The notes under the pieces were generated by a model. The model was not told the origin of the DNA, did not search any database, and was given only the letters and a program-made list of their open reading frames with translations. DNA of 11,799 nt. Source: Actinomycetes bacterium (GTDB lineage Bacteria; Actinomycetota; Actinomycetes; Propionibacteriales; Propionibacteriaceae). A program made the translations under genes and the position numbers. The stretch covers positions 1-11,799 of the forward strand of contig JAEZZG010000077.1 in NCBI GenBank assembly GCA_023442485.1, read 5' to 3'. Positions 1-6,734 of the stretch are shown piece by piece. The stretch's first letter is position 1; each line of letters begins with the position of its first letter.

Positions 1-2
1 CA

Positions 3-887
3 GACGAAGGTCCTCAGGACGCAAGCGCCGTTGGTTCAGTTGTAGCAGGGGGCGGCTCAGGTCAGATTCGTTGGGCCCTTGACGAGGAAGGCTTTGCCCC
101 GGTCGTCTATCAGCCTGCGCGCGATGGACACATGATCGCCGTCGGGGATCAAGGGTGCGGGAAAACCACTTGGCTAGGCGCGATGATTGCTGAACTCACC
201 CATCGATACCGACAGGACGAGGCGAAACTCGTGATCGTTGACCCTCGCCGGAGCCTGGCCCGCCAGGCCAAATCCGGCCATGTCATTGCTTATGCCGCCA
301 CACCTGATCGGATTGGTGCCACCGTGTCAAACCTGGTCGAGGCGTTAAAGACTCGGCTCCCTGACCACGATCTTGGGCCGAACCCGATGGTTGATCTCAC
401 CCCGGGAGGGTCTCCGATCGACACCGTGGCGACGGTCGAACTCAGTGGACCTGTCCAAGACAGATTCTCAAACCCGGATCCAGCCCAGACGAACCAGACA
501 GGCACCAAAGTGGAACCGCCAAGACCCGCGATTTTCCTGGTTATCGATGACTATGAACTATGCGATGGGGGAGGGCAACATTGGGCCGCTGGGCCATTCG
601 CGGCGCTTGCTCAGATTCTGCCCTACGCATCAGAGCTGGACCTCCATCTGATCGTCGCGCGCAATATCGTCGGGGCCGGACGCGGTTTCTACACGGATCC
701 GCTCATGGCCGGGATAGCGGCTCAACTTGCCCCGGTGTTGATCATGTCCGGGCCCAAGGATGAGGGCGTCGTCATTCATTCCGTCACGCCGTGCAAGCTC
801 CCACCGGGGAGGGGCCAACTTGTCACCCGAAACCAGACATCGCTGGTGCAAGTGGTTTGGTCTAGAGGTGAGGGCGAAGGTGGCTAG
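3..887 (+). CDS. eccC: EccC-type type VII secretion ATPase, C-terminal part (5' end outside window)
   Basis: The reading frame is open from the left edge, so this is the last 294 residues of a longer protein. EccC is the membrane-anchored FtsK/SpoIIIE-like ATPase of type VII (ESX) secretion, with three ATPase domains in tandem that recognise and drive out WXG100-type substrates. What is visible fits the last domain: a Walker A motif GDQGCGKT at fragment residues 48-55, a Walker B strand IFLVIDD ending at about residue 183 with no catalytic Glu after it, then the family's C-terminal blocks LHLIVAR, MSGPKDEGV and LPPGRGQLV. Family members usually have only a short linker between the helix ending TRLPD and Walker B; here it is about 50 residues rich in Pro, Thr and Asp. 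No other ESX gene is in view, so the system's type cannot be told. An FtsK translocase is less likely because of the RGQLVTR ending. The TAG stop is 66 bases before pheA. Confidence 0.85.
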   Translation, partial: DEGPQDASAVGSVVAGGGSGQIRWALDEEGFAPVVYQPARDGHMIAVGDQGCGKTTWLGAMIAELTHRYRQDEAKLVIVDPRRSLARQAKSGHVIAYAATPDRIGATVSNLVEALKTRLPDHDLGPNPMVDLTPGGSPIDTVATVELSGPVQDRFSNPDPAQTNQTGTKVEPPRPAIFLVIDDYELCDGGGQHWAAGPFAALAQILPYASELDLHLIVARNIVGAGRGFYTDPLMAGIAAQLAPVLIMSGPKDEGVVIHSVTPCKLPPGRGQLVTRNQTSLVQVVWSRGEGEGG

Positions 888-941
888 GCCAGGGTGGGGG
901 AGTGCGAATGGTTACGTCCCGGTGGCCGGGTTGGTCGATGC

Positions 942-947
942 TACGAT
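942..947 (+). promoter_or_regulatory. -10 hexamer for pheA, leaderless layout
   Basis: TACGAT fits the actinobacterial -10 pattern TANNNT and ends six bases before the pheA ATG at 954, so transcription would start at or next to the A of the start codon. There is no Shine-Dalgarno sequence in the gap and no convincing -35 element. The call rests on position and sequence only. Confidence 0.5.
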
Positions 948-953
948 GAGCCA

Positions 954-1898
954 ATGTTCGGATTCTTGGGCCCGTTAGGAACGTTCACCCATCAAGCCTT
1001 GCTCACTCTGCCCCAGGCTCATGGGGAAGAGCTCGTCCCCTATCCCTCCGTGTCTCTGGCTCTTGACGCGGTCCGGGACGGCAAAGTTCAGGCCTCTCTG
1101 GTGCCGATCGAGAATTCCGTCGAAGGCGGGGTGTCCGCCACACTGGACAACTTGGCGAGGGTAGGGGAGGATGCGGTTCCGCTCAGTATCATCGCTGAGG
1201 TTACCCTCTCGGTGCAGTTTCAACTGATGGTGCGACCCAACACCGAGTTTGAACAGATCACGCGAGTGCTGACTCACCCCCATGCTTCAGCGCAGTGCCG
1301 AGAATGGTTAGCGGCCACCATGCCGGAGGTCGAAGTCGTCGAAGGCGGCTCCACTGCTGCCGCAGCTAAAGAAGTGTCCCGCCCAGATTCGGCTTATGAC
1401 GCCGCGATCTGTGCCGAGATCGCCGGAGAGATGTATGGTCTCGAGACAATCCGCGCTGATATTGCCGACAACACCACAGCAGTCACCAGATTTGTTCTCG
1501 TCTCCCCGCAGGGACGAACCGTCACCCCCGCGCCGACCGGGGCAGATAAAACCACTTTTGTCGCTTACATGCATCGCGACCGTGCCGGTGCGCTCATGGA
1601 GATTTTGGAGCAACTCGCATCCAGAGGAGTCAATCTGTGCCGGATCGAATCACGTCCGACCAAGCAGGCTCTCGGGAGTTACTGCTTCTCCATCGACGCG
1701 GAAGGCCACGTCATGGACGAGAGGGTCGGTGACGCGCTCATGGGGTTGAGGCGAATCTGCCAACGCGTCGTATTCCTGGGGTCATACCCGCGCGCGGACG
1801 CTGTTCCGGCAGCCGTGCCTTTCGGCGGCTCTAACGGGGAATATCGATCCGCCAAGCTGTGGCTAGACGATATCCGCAATCTGGTCATTAAGAGTTAA
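954..1898 (+). CDS. pheA: Prephenate dehydratase with C-terminal ACT domain
   Basis: The enzyme turns prephenate into phenylpyruvate, water and CO2, the committed step to phenylalanine, in the cytoplasm. The 314-residue product is the monofunctional form with no chorismate mutase domain. The catalytic domain opens with FLGPLGTFT (residues 4-12), carries ENSVEGGV (53-60) and ends with the active-site TRF (178-180). An ACT domain (about 199-275) follows, with GALMEIL (212-218) and ESRP (232-235), the two motifs that form the phenylalanine-binding site in this family, so feedback inhibition by Phe is expected. A GTG at 894 in the same frame would add 20 residues, but the family begins just before FLGP, and the ATG at 954 lies directly downstream of a -10 hexamer. 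The last 40 residues extend beyond the ACT domain. serS follows after 9 bases, so the two are probably one transcript. Confidence 0.96.
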   Translation: MFGFLGPLGTFTHQALLTLPQAHGEELVPYPSVSLALDAVRDGKVQASLVPIENSVEGGVSATLDNLARVGEDAVPLSIIAEVTLSVQFQLMVRPNTEFEQITRVLTHPHASAQCREWLAATMPEVEVVEGGSTAAAAKEVSRPDSAYDAAICAEIAGEMYGLETIRADIADNTTAVTRFVLVSPQGRTVTPAPTGADKTTFVAYMHRDRAGALMEILEQLASRGVNLCRIESRPTKQALGSYCFSIDAEGHVMDERVGDALMGLRRICQRVVFLGSYPRADAVPAAVPFGGSNGEYRSAKLWLDDIRNLVIKS

Positions 1899-1907
1899 GG
1901 TAGAGAC

Positions 1908-3197
1908 ATGATCGATCCCAAATTGCTGCGCATAGATCCCGACCGCATCCGCCGCTCTCAGAAAGCTCGCGGAGAGTCGGAAGAAGTGGTTGACCAACTC
2001 ATCGCTGCCGACGAACAACGTCGTGCAAAGATCTCGAGTTTCGAGTCTCTGCGTGCCCAGCAGAAAGAGATCGGCAAGTCTGTTGCCAATGCCCAAGGCG
2101 AGGAGAAGAAGGTCCTGATCGCCCAGACCAAGGCACTCTCCGATCAGGTCAAGGCAGCCCAGGTTGAAGCCGACGAGGCAGAAACCGCCTATGTCGAACT
2201 GATGAAGACCGTCGGGAACCTCGTGATCGAAGATGTCCCCGTCGGTGGTGAAGATGACTTCGTCGTCGTCGAAGAACACGGGGTCCCGCGCGACTTTGAA
2301 GCGGAAGGTTTTACCCCGCGCGACCATGTCGAACTTGGCGAGATTCTCGGAGCCTTCGATATCGAGCGCGGCGCCAAGGTGTCTGGTTCGCGTTTCTACT
2401 ACCTCACCGGTCAGGGGGCTTTGCTCGAGTTCGCCTTGATTCAGTTCGCCCTGCAACATGCCCTCGAACGCGGCTTCACCCCGATGATTCCACCGGCCCT
2501 GGTCCTTCCACACGCCATGGACGGCACCGGCTTCCTCGGGCAGGCAGCCCAGGACGTCTACCACCTCGATTCCGACGATATGTATCTGGTCGGGACTGCC
2601 GAGGTTCCTCTAGCCGCCTACCACGCCAATGAAATCATTCCAGGAGACAAACTACCTCTCCACTACGCGGGCTTTTCCCCCGCCTACCGTCGTGAGGCAG
2701 GCTCCTATGGCAAGGACACCCGAGGAATCTTTAGGGTCCACTGGTTCGACAAGTGGGAGATGTTTGTTTTCTGCAAACCCGAAGACGCCGAGGCTGAACA
2801 TGAGCGCTTGTTGCAGGCGGAAAAAGACTTCATTGAAGCACTTGGTCTGCCCTATCGTGTCCTCGACGTTGCCTCCGGAGACCTCGGGTTGTCGGCGGCC
2901 CGCAAGTATGACTGCTACGCGTGGATCCCGTCCCAGAAGTGTTATCGAGAGGTAACCTCGACGTCGAACTGCACCGAGTTCCAGGCCCGTCGTCTCAACA
3001 TTCGCTTCCGTGACGAAGCCGGGGTGCGCCCGCTAGCAACCCTCAACGGCACGCTGTGCGCCATGCCGCGCACCATCATTGCCATCTTGGAGAATAACCA
3101 GCTCGAAGACGGCTCCGTGATCGTGCCAGAACCGTTGCGCCCCTTCATGGGTGGACGCGAGCGTCTGATCCCCGTCGACTCAATGGTTGGTCGCTAA
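1908..3197 (+). CDS. serS: Seryl-tRNA synthetase (class II)
   Basis: This cytoplasmic enzyme charges tRNA-Ser, and tRNA-Sec if present, with serine. At 429 residues it has the normal bacterial length. Residues about 20-105 form the charged two-helix coiled-coil arm that grips the long variable arm of tRNA-Ser. The class II core follows: TAEVPL (230-235), motif 2 starting at YRREAG (260-265) and running through GIFRVHWFDKWEMF (273-286), the serine pocket STSNCTEFQARR (351-362), and motif 3 with Arg388 in AMPRTIIAILEN. The C-terminal PEPLRPFMGG is also typical. Motif 2 reads HWFDKW where E. coli has HQFDKV, a small deviation. The ATG has AAGG (1897-1900), which overlaps the pheA stop codon, at a good distance, so translation may be coupled to pheA. 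A tRNA-Ser(UGA) gene lies 8.5 kb downstream. Confidence 0.98.
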   Translation: MIDPKLLRIDPDRIRRSQKARGESEEVVDQLIAADEQRRAKISSFESLRAQQKEIGKSVANAQGEEKKVLIAQTKALSDQVKAAQVEADEAETAYVELMKTVGNLVIEDVPVGGEDDFVVVEEHGVPRDFEAEGFTPRDHVELGEILGAFDIERGAKVSGSRFYYLTGQGALLEFALIQFALQHALERGFTPMIPPALVLPHAMDGTGFLGQAAQDVYHLDSDDMYLVGTAEVPLAAYHANEIIPGDKLPLHYAGFSPAYRREAGSYGKDTRGIFRVHWFDKWEMFVFCKPEDAEAEHERLLQAEKDFIEALGLPYRVLDVASGDLGLSAARKYDCYAWIPSQKCYREVTSTSNCTEFQARRLNIRFRDEAGVRPLATLNGTLCAMPRTIIAILENNQLEDGSVIVPEPLRPFMGGRERLIPVDSMVGR

Positions 3198-3221
3198 TCA
3201 CCTGTAGCCCTTAGTCGCCGA

Positions 3222-3253
3222 CCTGCCCGCTGGGACCGTCTCTTGCGGGCAGG
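3222..3253 (+). terminator. Hairpin after serS, possible terminator
   Basis: CCTGCCCGC (3222-3230) and GCGGGCAGG (3245-3253) form a perfect 9-bp G+C-rich stem with a 14-base loop, 24 bases after the serS stop codon. No T-run follows, which is common for actinobacterial terminators but leaves the function open. Confidence 0.5.
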
Positions 3254-3359
3254 GGATAACACCGAGCTGACAAGGCCCAACACCCCAGGTTGAGGCGGAT
3301 CAAGGCTAATAAATCCTCACCGCAGTTGACTCTCGGCACAGTATTTCCGGTCTCGGTAG

Positions 3360-3365
3360 TACCCT
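3360..3365 (+). promoter_or_regulatory. -10 hexamer for the GalT-like gene, leaderless layout
   Basis: TACCCT fits TANNNT and ends seven bases before the ATG at 3373. No Shine-Dalgarno sequence lies in front of that ATG or the next in-frame ATG at 3388. A TTGACT at 3326-3331 looks like a -35 box but is 28 bases away, too far to pair with it. Confidence 0.42.
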
Positions 3366-3372
3366 ATGAGTC

Positions 3373-4698
3373 ATGGTTGGTTTTCAGATGTCCGAGCCAG
3401 AATATGTACGCGTCATGGCCGACGGCACGGTCAAACAGATCAACCCTTTCACCGGCACCCACGTCTGGACCGTCCCCGGACGAGGAAACCGCCCTCTCGC
3501 GGTTGCCGTCCCTGAACCTCGGCCCCTCGCTGATCCGCATACCGCTACCTGCGCCTTTTGCCCGGACCGCTACCTCGAGACGCCGCCCGAGAAGTCGCGC
3601 GTCATCAACCGTGACGGACAATGGACCCAGCTCAATCACGTCCTTGCCGAAGACATCAACGCCACCCAGGCAGAGTTTCGCAGAATCCCCAATCTTTTCG
3701 AGATCGTCTCCTATGACTATTGGCGTGAGAACTACTACTACTCCATGCCGGATGAGAGTCGTGAACGGATGGAGGAGTACATGGGTACTCCTGCAGGCCG
3801 TGCGCACGTCATGGAGATCGCAAAAACGAAGTTGAAGGCGTCTCGGCTGAGTGAAGAGCAGATTGCCCAGCTCTCCGACGAAGAACTGACTTTCTTCGCG
3901 CAGAATTTCTTCGCCGGCGGTCACGACTTGATTGTTGCCCGCAGGCACTACACTGACGACGCCACCGACACTTCTTGCCTGGCGTCGGCGGGAACCCTCA
4001 CACCCGAAGAACACCGCGAATATATCCGGCTCGCCGTAGACGGAATGCGTGACCTGTATGCGAAGAACCGCTACGCCCGCTATGTCTCGGTTTTCCAGAA
4101 CTGGTTGAAGCCGGCGGGTGCATCCTTCGACCATCTTCACAAGCAACTCTTGGCGATTGACGAACTCGGCCCGAACAACGAGGCAGCCACCATCCGAGCC
4201 CGTCAGGTGCACAACATCTTCAACCAGGCCGGACCGAACTACGCCATCCGCCACGATCTGATTCTCGCCGAAAACGACCACGCCATCGCCTACGCAGGGT
4301 TCGGGCACCGCTACCCGAGCCTCGAGGTATTCTCCAAATCTCCGTCGTGTTTCCCGTGGGAGCAGACGATGGAGGAGGTCGACGCCATGTCCGACCTGAT
4401 CCACGCCATGCACGCCGTCACCGGTGCGGGGGTGCCGTGTAACGAAGAATGGCACACTCAACCCATCGACATCGAAGCCCCGATGCCGTGGCGGGTGGTG
4501 CTGAAATGGCGTGTGTCGAACCTTGCCGGGTTTGAAGGCGGAACCAAGATCTACATCAATACCCTCTCCCCGATGGACATCAAATCCCGGGTACTGCCCG
4601 AACTGCAGCGATTGCGTGAGGCAGGAAAGGTTGCCCCGATGCTGATTGGTGACGAATGTCACATGGTTCCGAATCCGTTGCGCTATCTGGGACGCTAG
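3373..4698 (+). CDS. GalT-like (HIT superfamily) protein, DUF4921 family, substrate unknown
   Basis: The 441-residue soluble protein resembles an actinobacterial family (DUF4921) related to galactose-1-phosphate uridylyltransferase. I recognise it from its opening block, ADGTVKQINPFTGTHVWTVP (16-35), and from a GalT-like order of metal and catalytic residues: Cys60-x-x-Cys63, His184 in AGGHD, then HLHKQ at 254-258. In GalT the HxHxQ motif holds a zinc-binding His, the His that carries the nucleotide, and a Gln that positions phosphate. A nucleotidyl transfer or phosphorolysis reaction on a sugar phosphate is therefore plausible, but the substrate cannot be read from sequence. No other Leloir-pathway gene is near, so calling it galT would be unjustified. 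ATG 3388 (giving MSEPEYVR) is an alternative start. 3373 is preferred because of the -10 hexamer just upstream. Only 53 bases separate it from the exporter, which seems to have its own promoter. Confidence 0.8.
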   Translation: MVGFQMSEPEYVRVMADGTVKQINPFTGTHVWTVPGRGNRPLAVAVPEPRPLADPHTATCAFCPDRYLETPPEKSRVINRDGQWTQLNHVLAEDINATQAEFRRIPNLFEIVSYDYWRENYYYSMPDESRERMEEYMGTPAGRAHVMEIAKTKLKASRLSEEQIAQLSDEELTFFAQNFFAGGHDLIVARRHYTDDATDTSCLASAGTLTPEEHREYIRLAVDGMRDLYAKNRYARYVSVFQNWLKPAGASFDHLHKQLLAIDELGPNNEAATIRARQVHNIFNQAGPNYAIRHDLILAENDHAIAYAGFGHRYPSLEVFSKSPSCFPWEQTMEEVDAMSDLIHAMHAVTGAGVPCNEEWHTQPIDIEAPMPWRVVLKWRVSNLAGFEGGTKIYINTLSPMDIKSRVLPELQRLREAGKVAPMLIGDECHMVPNPLRYLGR

Positions 4699-4738
4699 CC
4701 CGGCTCGGACGCTGTGACTAGGCGTTGAGGTTCATTGA

Positions 4739-4744
4739 TACACT
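4739..4744 (+). promoter_or_regulatory. -10 hexamer for the ABC exporter operon, leaderless layout
   Basis: TACACT fits TANNNT and ends seven bases before the ATG at 4752. The gap is pyrimidine-rich and has no ribosome binding site. GTGACT at 4714-4719 is a possible weak -35 with a 19-base spacer. If this is the promoter, an upstream in-frame TTG at 4725 cannot be the start. Confidence 0.48.
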
Positions 4745-4751
4745 TCCCCTC

Positions 4752-6734
4752 ATGTCTATGAGGATCTTGCCGCCTCCGATCAGGGCTTTCACCGCAGTGG
4801 GGCATCGCAGCCTGCATCGTCATGGGCTATCCCCAGTCGAGGATGGAAAGATCTTCTCCCCATCCAGCCCAGGCGGTGAATCCAGCCTCGTCGACATCAC
4901 CCCCGATCTCAGCTCCCCAGGGCGGTTCTTGCGGTGGATGATCTGCTGCGATCTCAGGAGCATCGTGGTCATGTTCATCTGGGACGTCCTATTCCACCTG
5001 CCCATGATCGCCGTCCCGATCCTGGTTGGCAGAGCCGTCGATATCGGTATCGTCTCAGGCAATGCCTCAGGGGTTCTCCCCTACCTCCTGGGGTTGGTGC
5101 TGTGCGCGATCTTCACCGGGGTAACGGCCCTCTTCCAGCCTTGGTACGAGTGGCGACTGTTGTGGAGTAGAGCCACGCTCACCACGAAACTGGTCTCGCA
5201 AAAGGCCTGCCAGCTAGGCCATATCCTCACCCGGCGGGTACGCACCGGCGAGGTGCTGTCCGTGGCTTCCAACGACTCGATGGCCTTCGGCTGGGCAGCC
5301 GTCTATGCGTCCGGAATCCTGGTGTCTGTGGTGTCTTTCTTGGGTGTCTCCATCCTGATGTTGACGATCTCGGTCAAGCTCGGTCTGATCGTGCTAATCA
5401 CCACGCCGATGCTGGTTTTCGCATCTGTGCCGATCCTGAAACCGATGCAGCGCAGCCAAGGCCGGGAACGCTCCCGCAACTCGATCCTCACCGGCATGGC
5501 CACCGACATCGTCGCGGGCCTGCGGATTCTGCGCGGGATCGGCGGCGAGACAGTGTTTTCGAAGAATTACAAAGCCCAATCACAGCGGGTGCGTCGCGCT
5601 GGGATCAACGCCGGTGTGTGGAGTTCGGTGCTAGTCACGACGATTCTGACGATCACCTCGATTCTGCTGATCCTACTGGCCTGGGTTGGTGTCCGCGAGG
5701 TACAAGCCGGGCACATCTCGGTGGGAACCCTGCTAAGTTTCTTCGGTTTCGCCGGGTATCTCATGATGCCGCTTGAATACGTCAGCGCCGGGTTTGAAAG
5801 TCTCGTGGCTGGACTTGTGGCTGCCCGCAAGAGCGTCAACTACCTGCGCATTGAACCTGCCTGGTCATCGCCCGCCACCACACACCCCTTCCCGGTCGGA
5901 GGCGACATCGTCGACGACGCATCCGGGGCAACCTTTGCGGGCGGGAAGCTAACCGTCCTGGTTTCTCGTGACCCAGACGAGTCCGCTGCCTTGCTGGACA
6001 AGGTGGGCCGCTACCTGCCAGCCAGCAACCTGGAACCTGATGACATCGACGTATCCGTCGAGGTGTCTGCTAAGGATTCCAAGTCGGCTAGGCGTGACCA
6101 TCAGGAACGCTGGGAACAGCTCGACCGGATCAATCGTGAGCTAGCCGAAGGGCAGTGGGGAGTCAGCGTCGCCGGGTGCGATCTTTCTCAAATCCCCATT
6201 GATCAGGTCCGACGCAACATCCTCGTCTCAGAAGCCACACCGATGGTTTTCGCGGGTACCCTGCAACAGTTCATCGACCCGTATCGTGAAGCAACCCGAG
6301 CCCAGGCTGAGGCGGCTCTGCACTCAGCCGGTGCCGAGGACGTCTTCGCCCTGTTACCGCACGGGTGGCAGTCGCGGCTGGACGAGCGTGGCCGTGGCCT
6401 GTCCGGTGGGCAAAGACAACGCATGGTCCTCGCCCGTGCTCTGTTAGCTGACCCGCCCGTACTGGCTTTGGTTGAGCCAACCTCTGCGGTCGATTCCCAT
6501 TCTGAAGCCATCATTGCGCAACGAGTTCGCAACCATCGGCAGGGGTCAACCACCATCGTCGCGTCGGTGTCTCCGTTGTGGCTTGCCCAGGCAGATAACG
6601 TCCTCGTGCTCGACCAAGGGCGCGTCGTTGCCGCTGGCCGCCACCACGATCTGCTAACCGGCAGTGACCTCTCCCGTTCCATCGTCTCGCGCAACGATTC
6701 TGAAACCAGTGCCAGCGAGGAGGTGTCTGAGTGA
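4752..6734 (+). CDS. ABC exporter half with degenerate nucleotide-binding domain (subunit A of a heterodimer)
   Basis: A 660-residue membrane protein with the exporter layout: an N-terminal cytoplasmic stretch of about 60 residues, six membrane segments (about 70-100, 108-131, 181-205, 210-229, 289-314, 322-358) and a C-terminal nucleotide-binding domain. That domain lacks most ATP-handling residues: the Walker A position reads SRDPDESA (405-412) with no Gly-rich loop or Lys, the Q-loop Gln is missing (Ala495 by alignment with the partner), the Walker B Asp is Val574 (VLALVE) and the H-loop His is Val606. The signature LSGGQ (550-554) and D-loop SAVD (578-581) are intact. It should therefore act as the non-catalytic partner, lending its LSGGQ to the ATP held by the next gene's product. 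A charged helix (about 444-468) fills the region after the missing Walker A. Start chosen at ATG 4752; ATG 4758 is possible. The exported substrate is unknown. Confidence 0.93.
   Translation: MSMRILPPPIRAFTAVGHRSLHRHGLSPVEDGKIFSPSSPGGESSLVDITPDLSSPGRFLRWMICCDLRSIVVMFIWDVLFHLPMIAVPILVGRAVDIGIVSGNASGVLPYLLGLVLCAIFTGVTALFQPWYEWRLLWSRATLTTKLVSQKACQLGHILTRRVRTGEVLSVASNDSMAFGWAAVYASGILVSVVSFLGVSILMLTISVKLGLIVLITTPMLVFASVPILKPMQRSQGRERSRNSILTGMATDIVAGLRILRGIGGETVFSKNYKAQSQRVRRAGINAGVWSSVLVTTILTITSILLILLAWVGVREVQAGHISVGTLLSFFGFAGYLMMPLEYVSAGFESLVAGLVAARKSVNYLRIEPAWSSPATTHPFPVGGDIVDDASGATFAGGKLTVLVSRDPDESAALLDKVGRYLPASNLEPDDIDVSVEVSAKDSKSARRDHQERWEQLDRINRELAEGQWGVSVAGCDLSQIPIDQVRRNILVSEATPMVFAGTLQQFIDPYREATRAQAEAALHSAGAEDVFALLPHGWQSRLDERGRGLSGGQRQRMVLARALLADPPVLALVEPTSAVDSHSEAIIAQRVRNHRQGSTTIVASVSPLWLAQADNVLVLDQGRVVAAGRHHDLLTGSDLSRSIVSRNDSETSASEEVSE
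6717..6724 (+). promoter_or_regulatory. Ribosome binding site of second exporter gene
   Basis: GAGGAGGT lies six bases before the GTG start at 6731, inside the 3' end of the first exporter gene. The start and stop codons overlap as GTGA (6731-6734). This strong site, together with the overlap, supports GTG 6731 as the start and coupled translation giving equal amounts of the two subunits. Confidence 0.8.

Noticed and set aside
894..953. GTG 894 as start of pheA
   Set aside because: The added 20 residues match nothing in the family and would place the -10 hexamer inside the gene.
1863..2564. A 233-codon - strand frame opposite the end of pheA and serS
   Set aside because: It overlaps two well-supported genes, has no family features and no start signals.
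3326..3331. TTGACT as a -35 box for the GalT-like gene
   Set aside because: No TANNNT hexamer stands 16-19 bases downstream; the nearest good one is 28 bases away.
3364..4662. A 432-codon open frame on the - strand, antisense to the GalT-like gene
   Set aside because: Its translation is Val/Gly/Arg-rich with no recognisable motif, and the + strand protein has clear family motifs. Long antisense frames are expected in G+C-rich coding DNA.
4725..4751. TTG 4725 as start of the first exporter gene
   Set aside because: A rare start codon without a ribosome binding site, and it overlaps the likely promoter.
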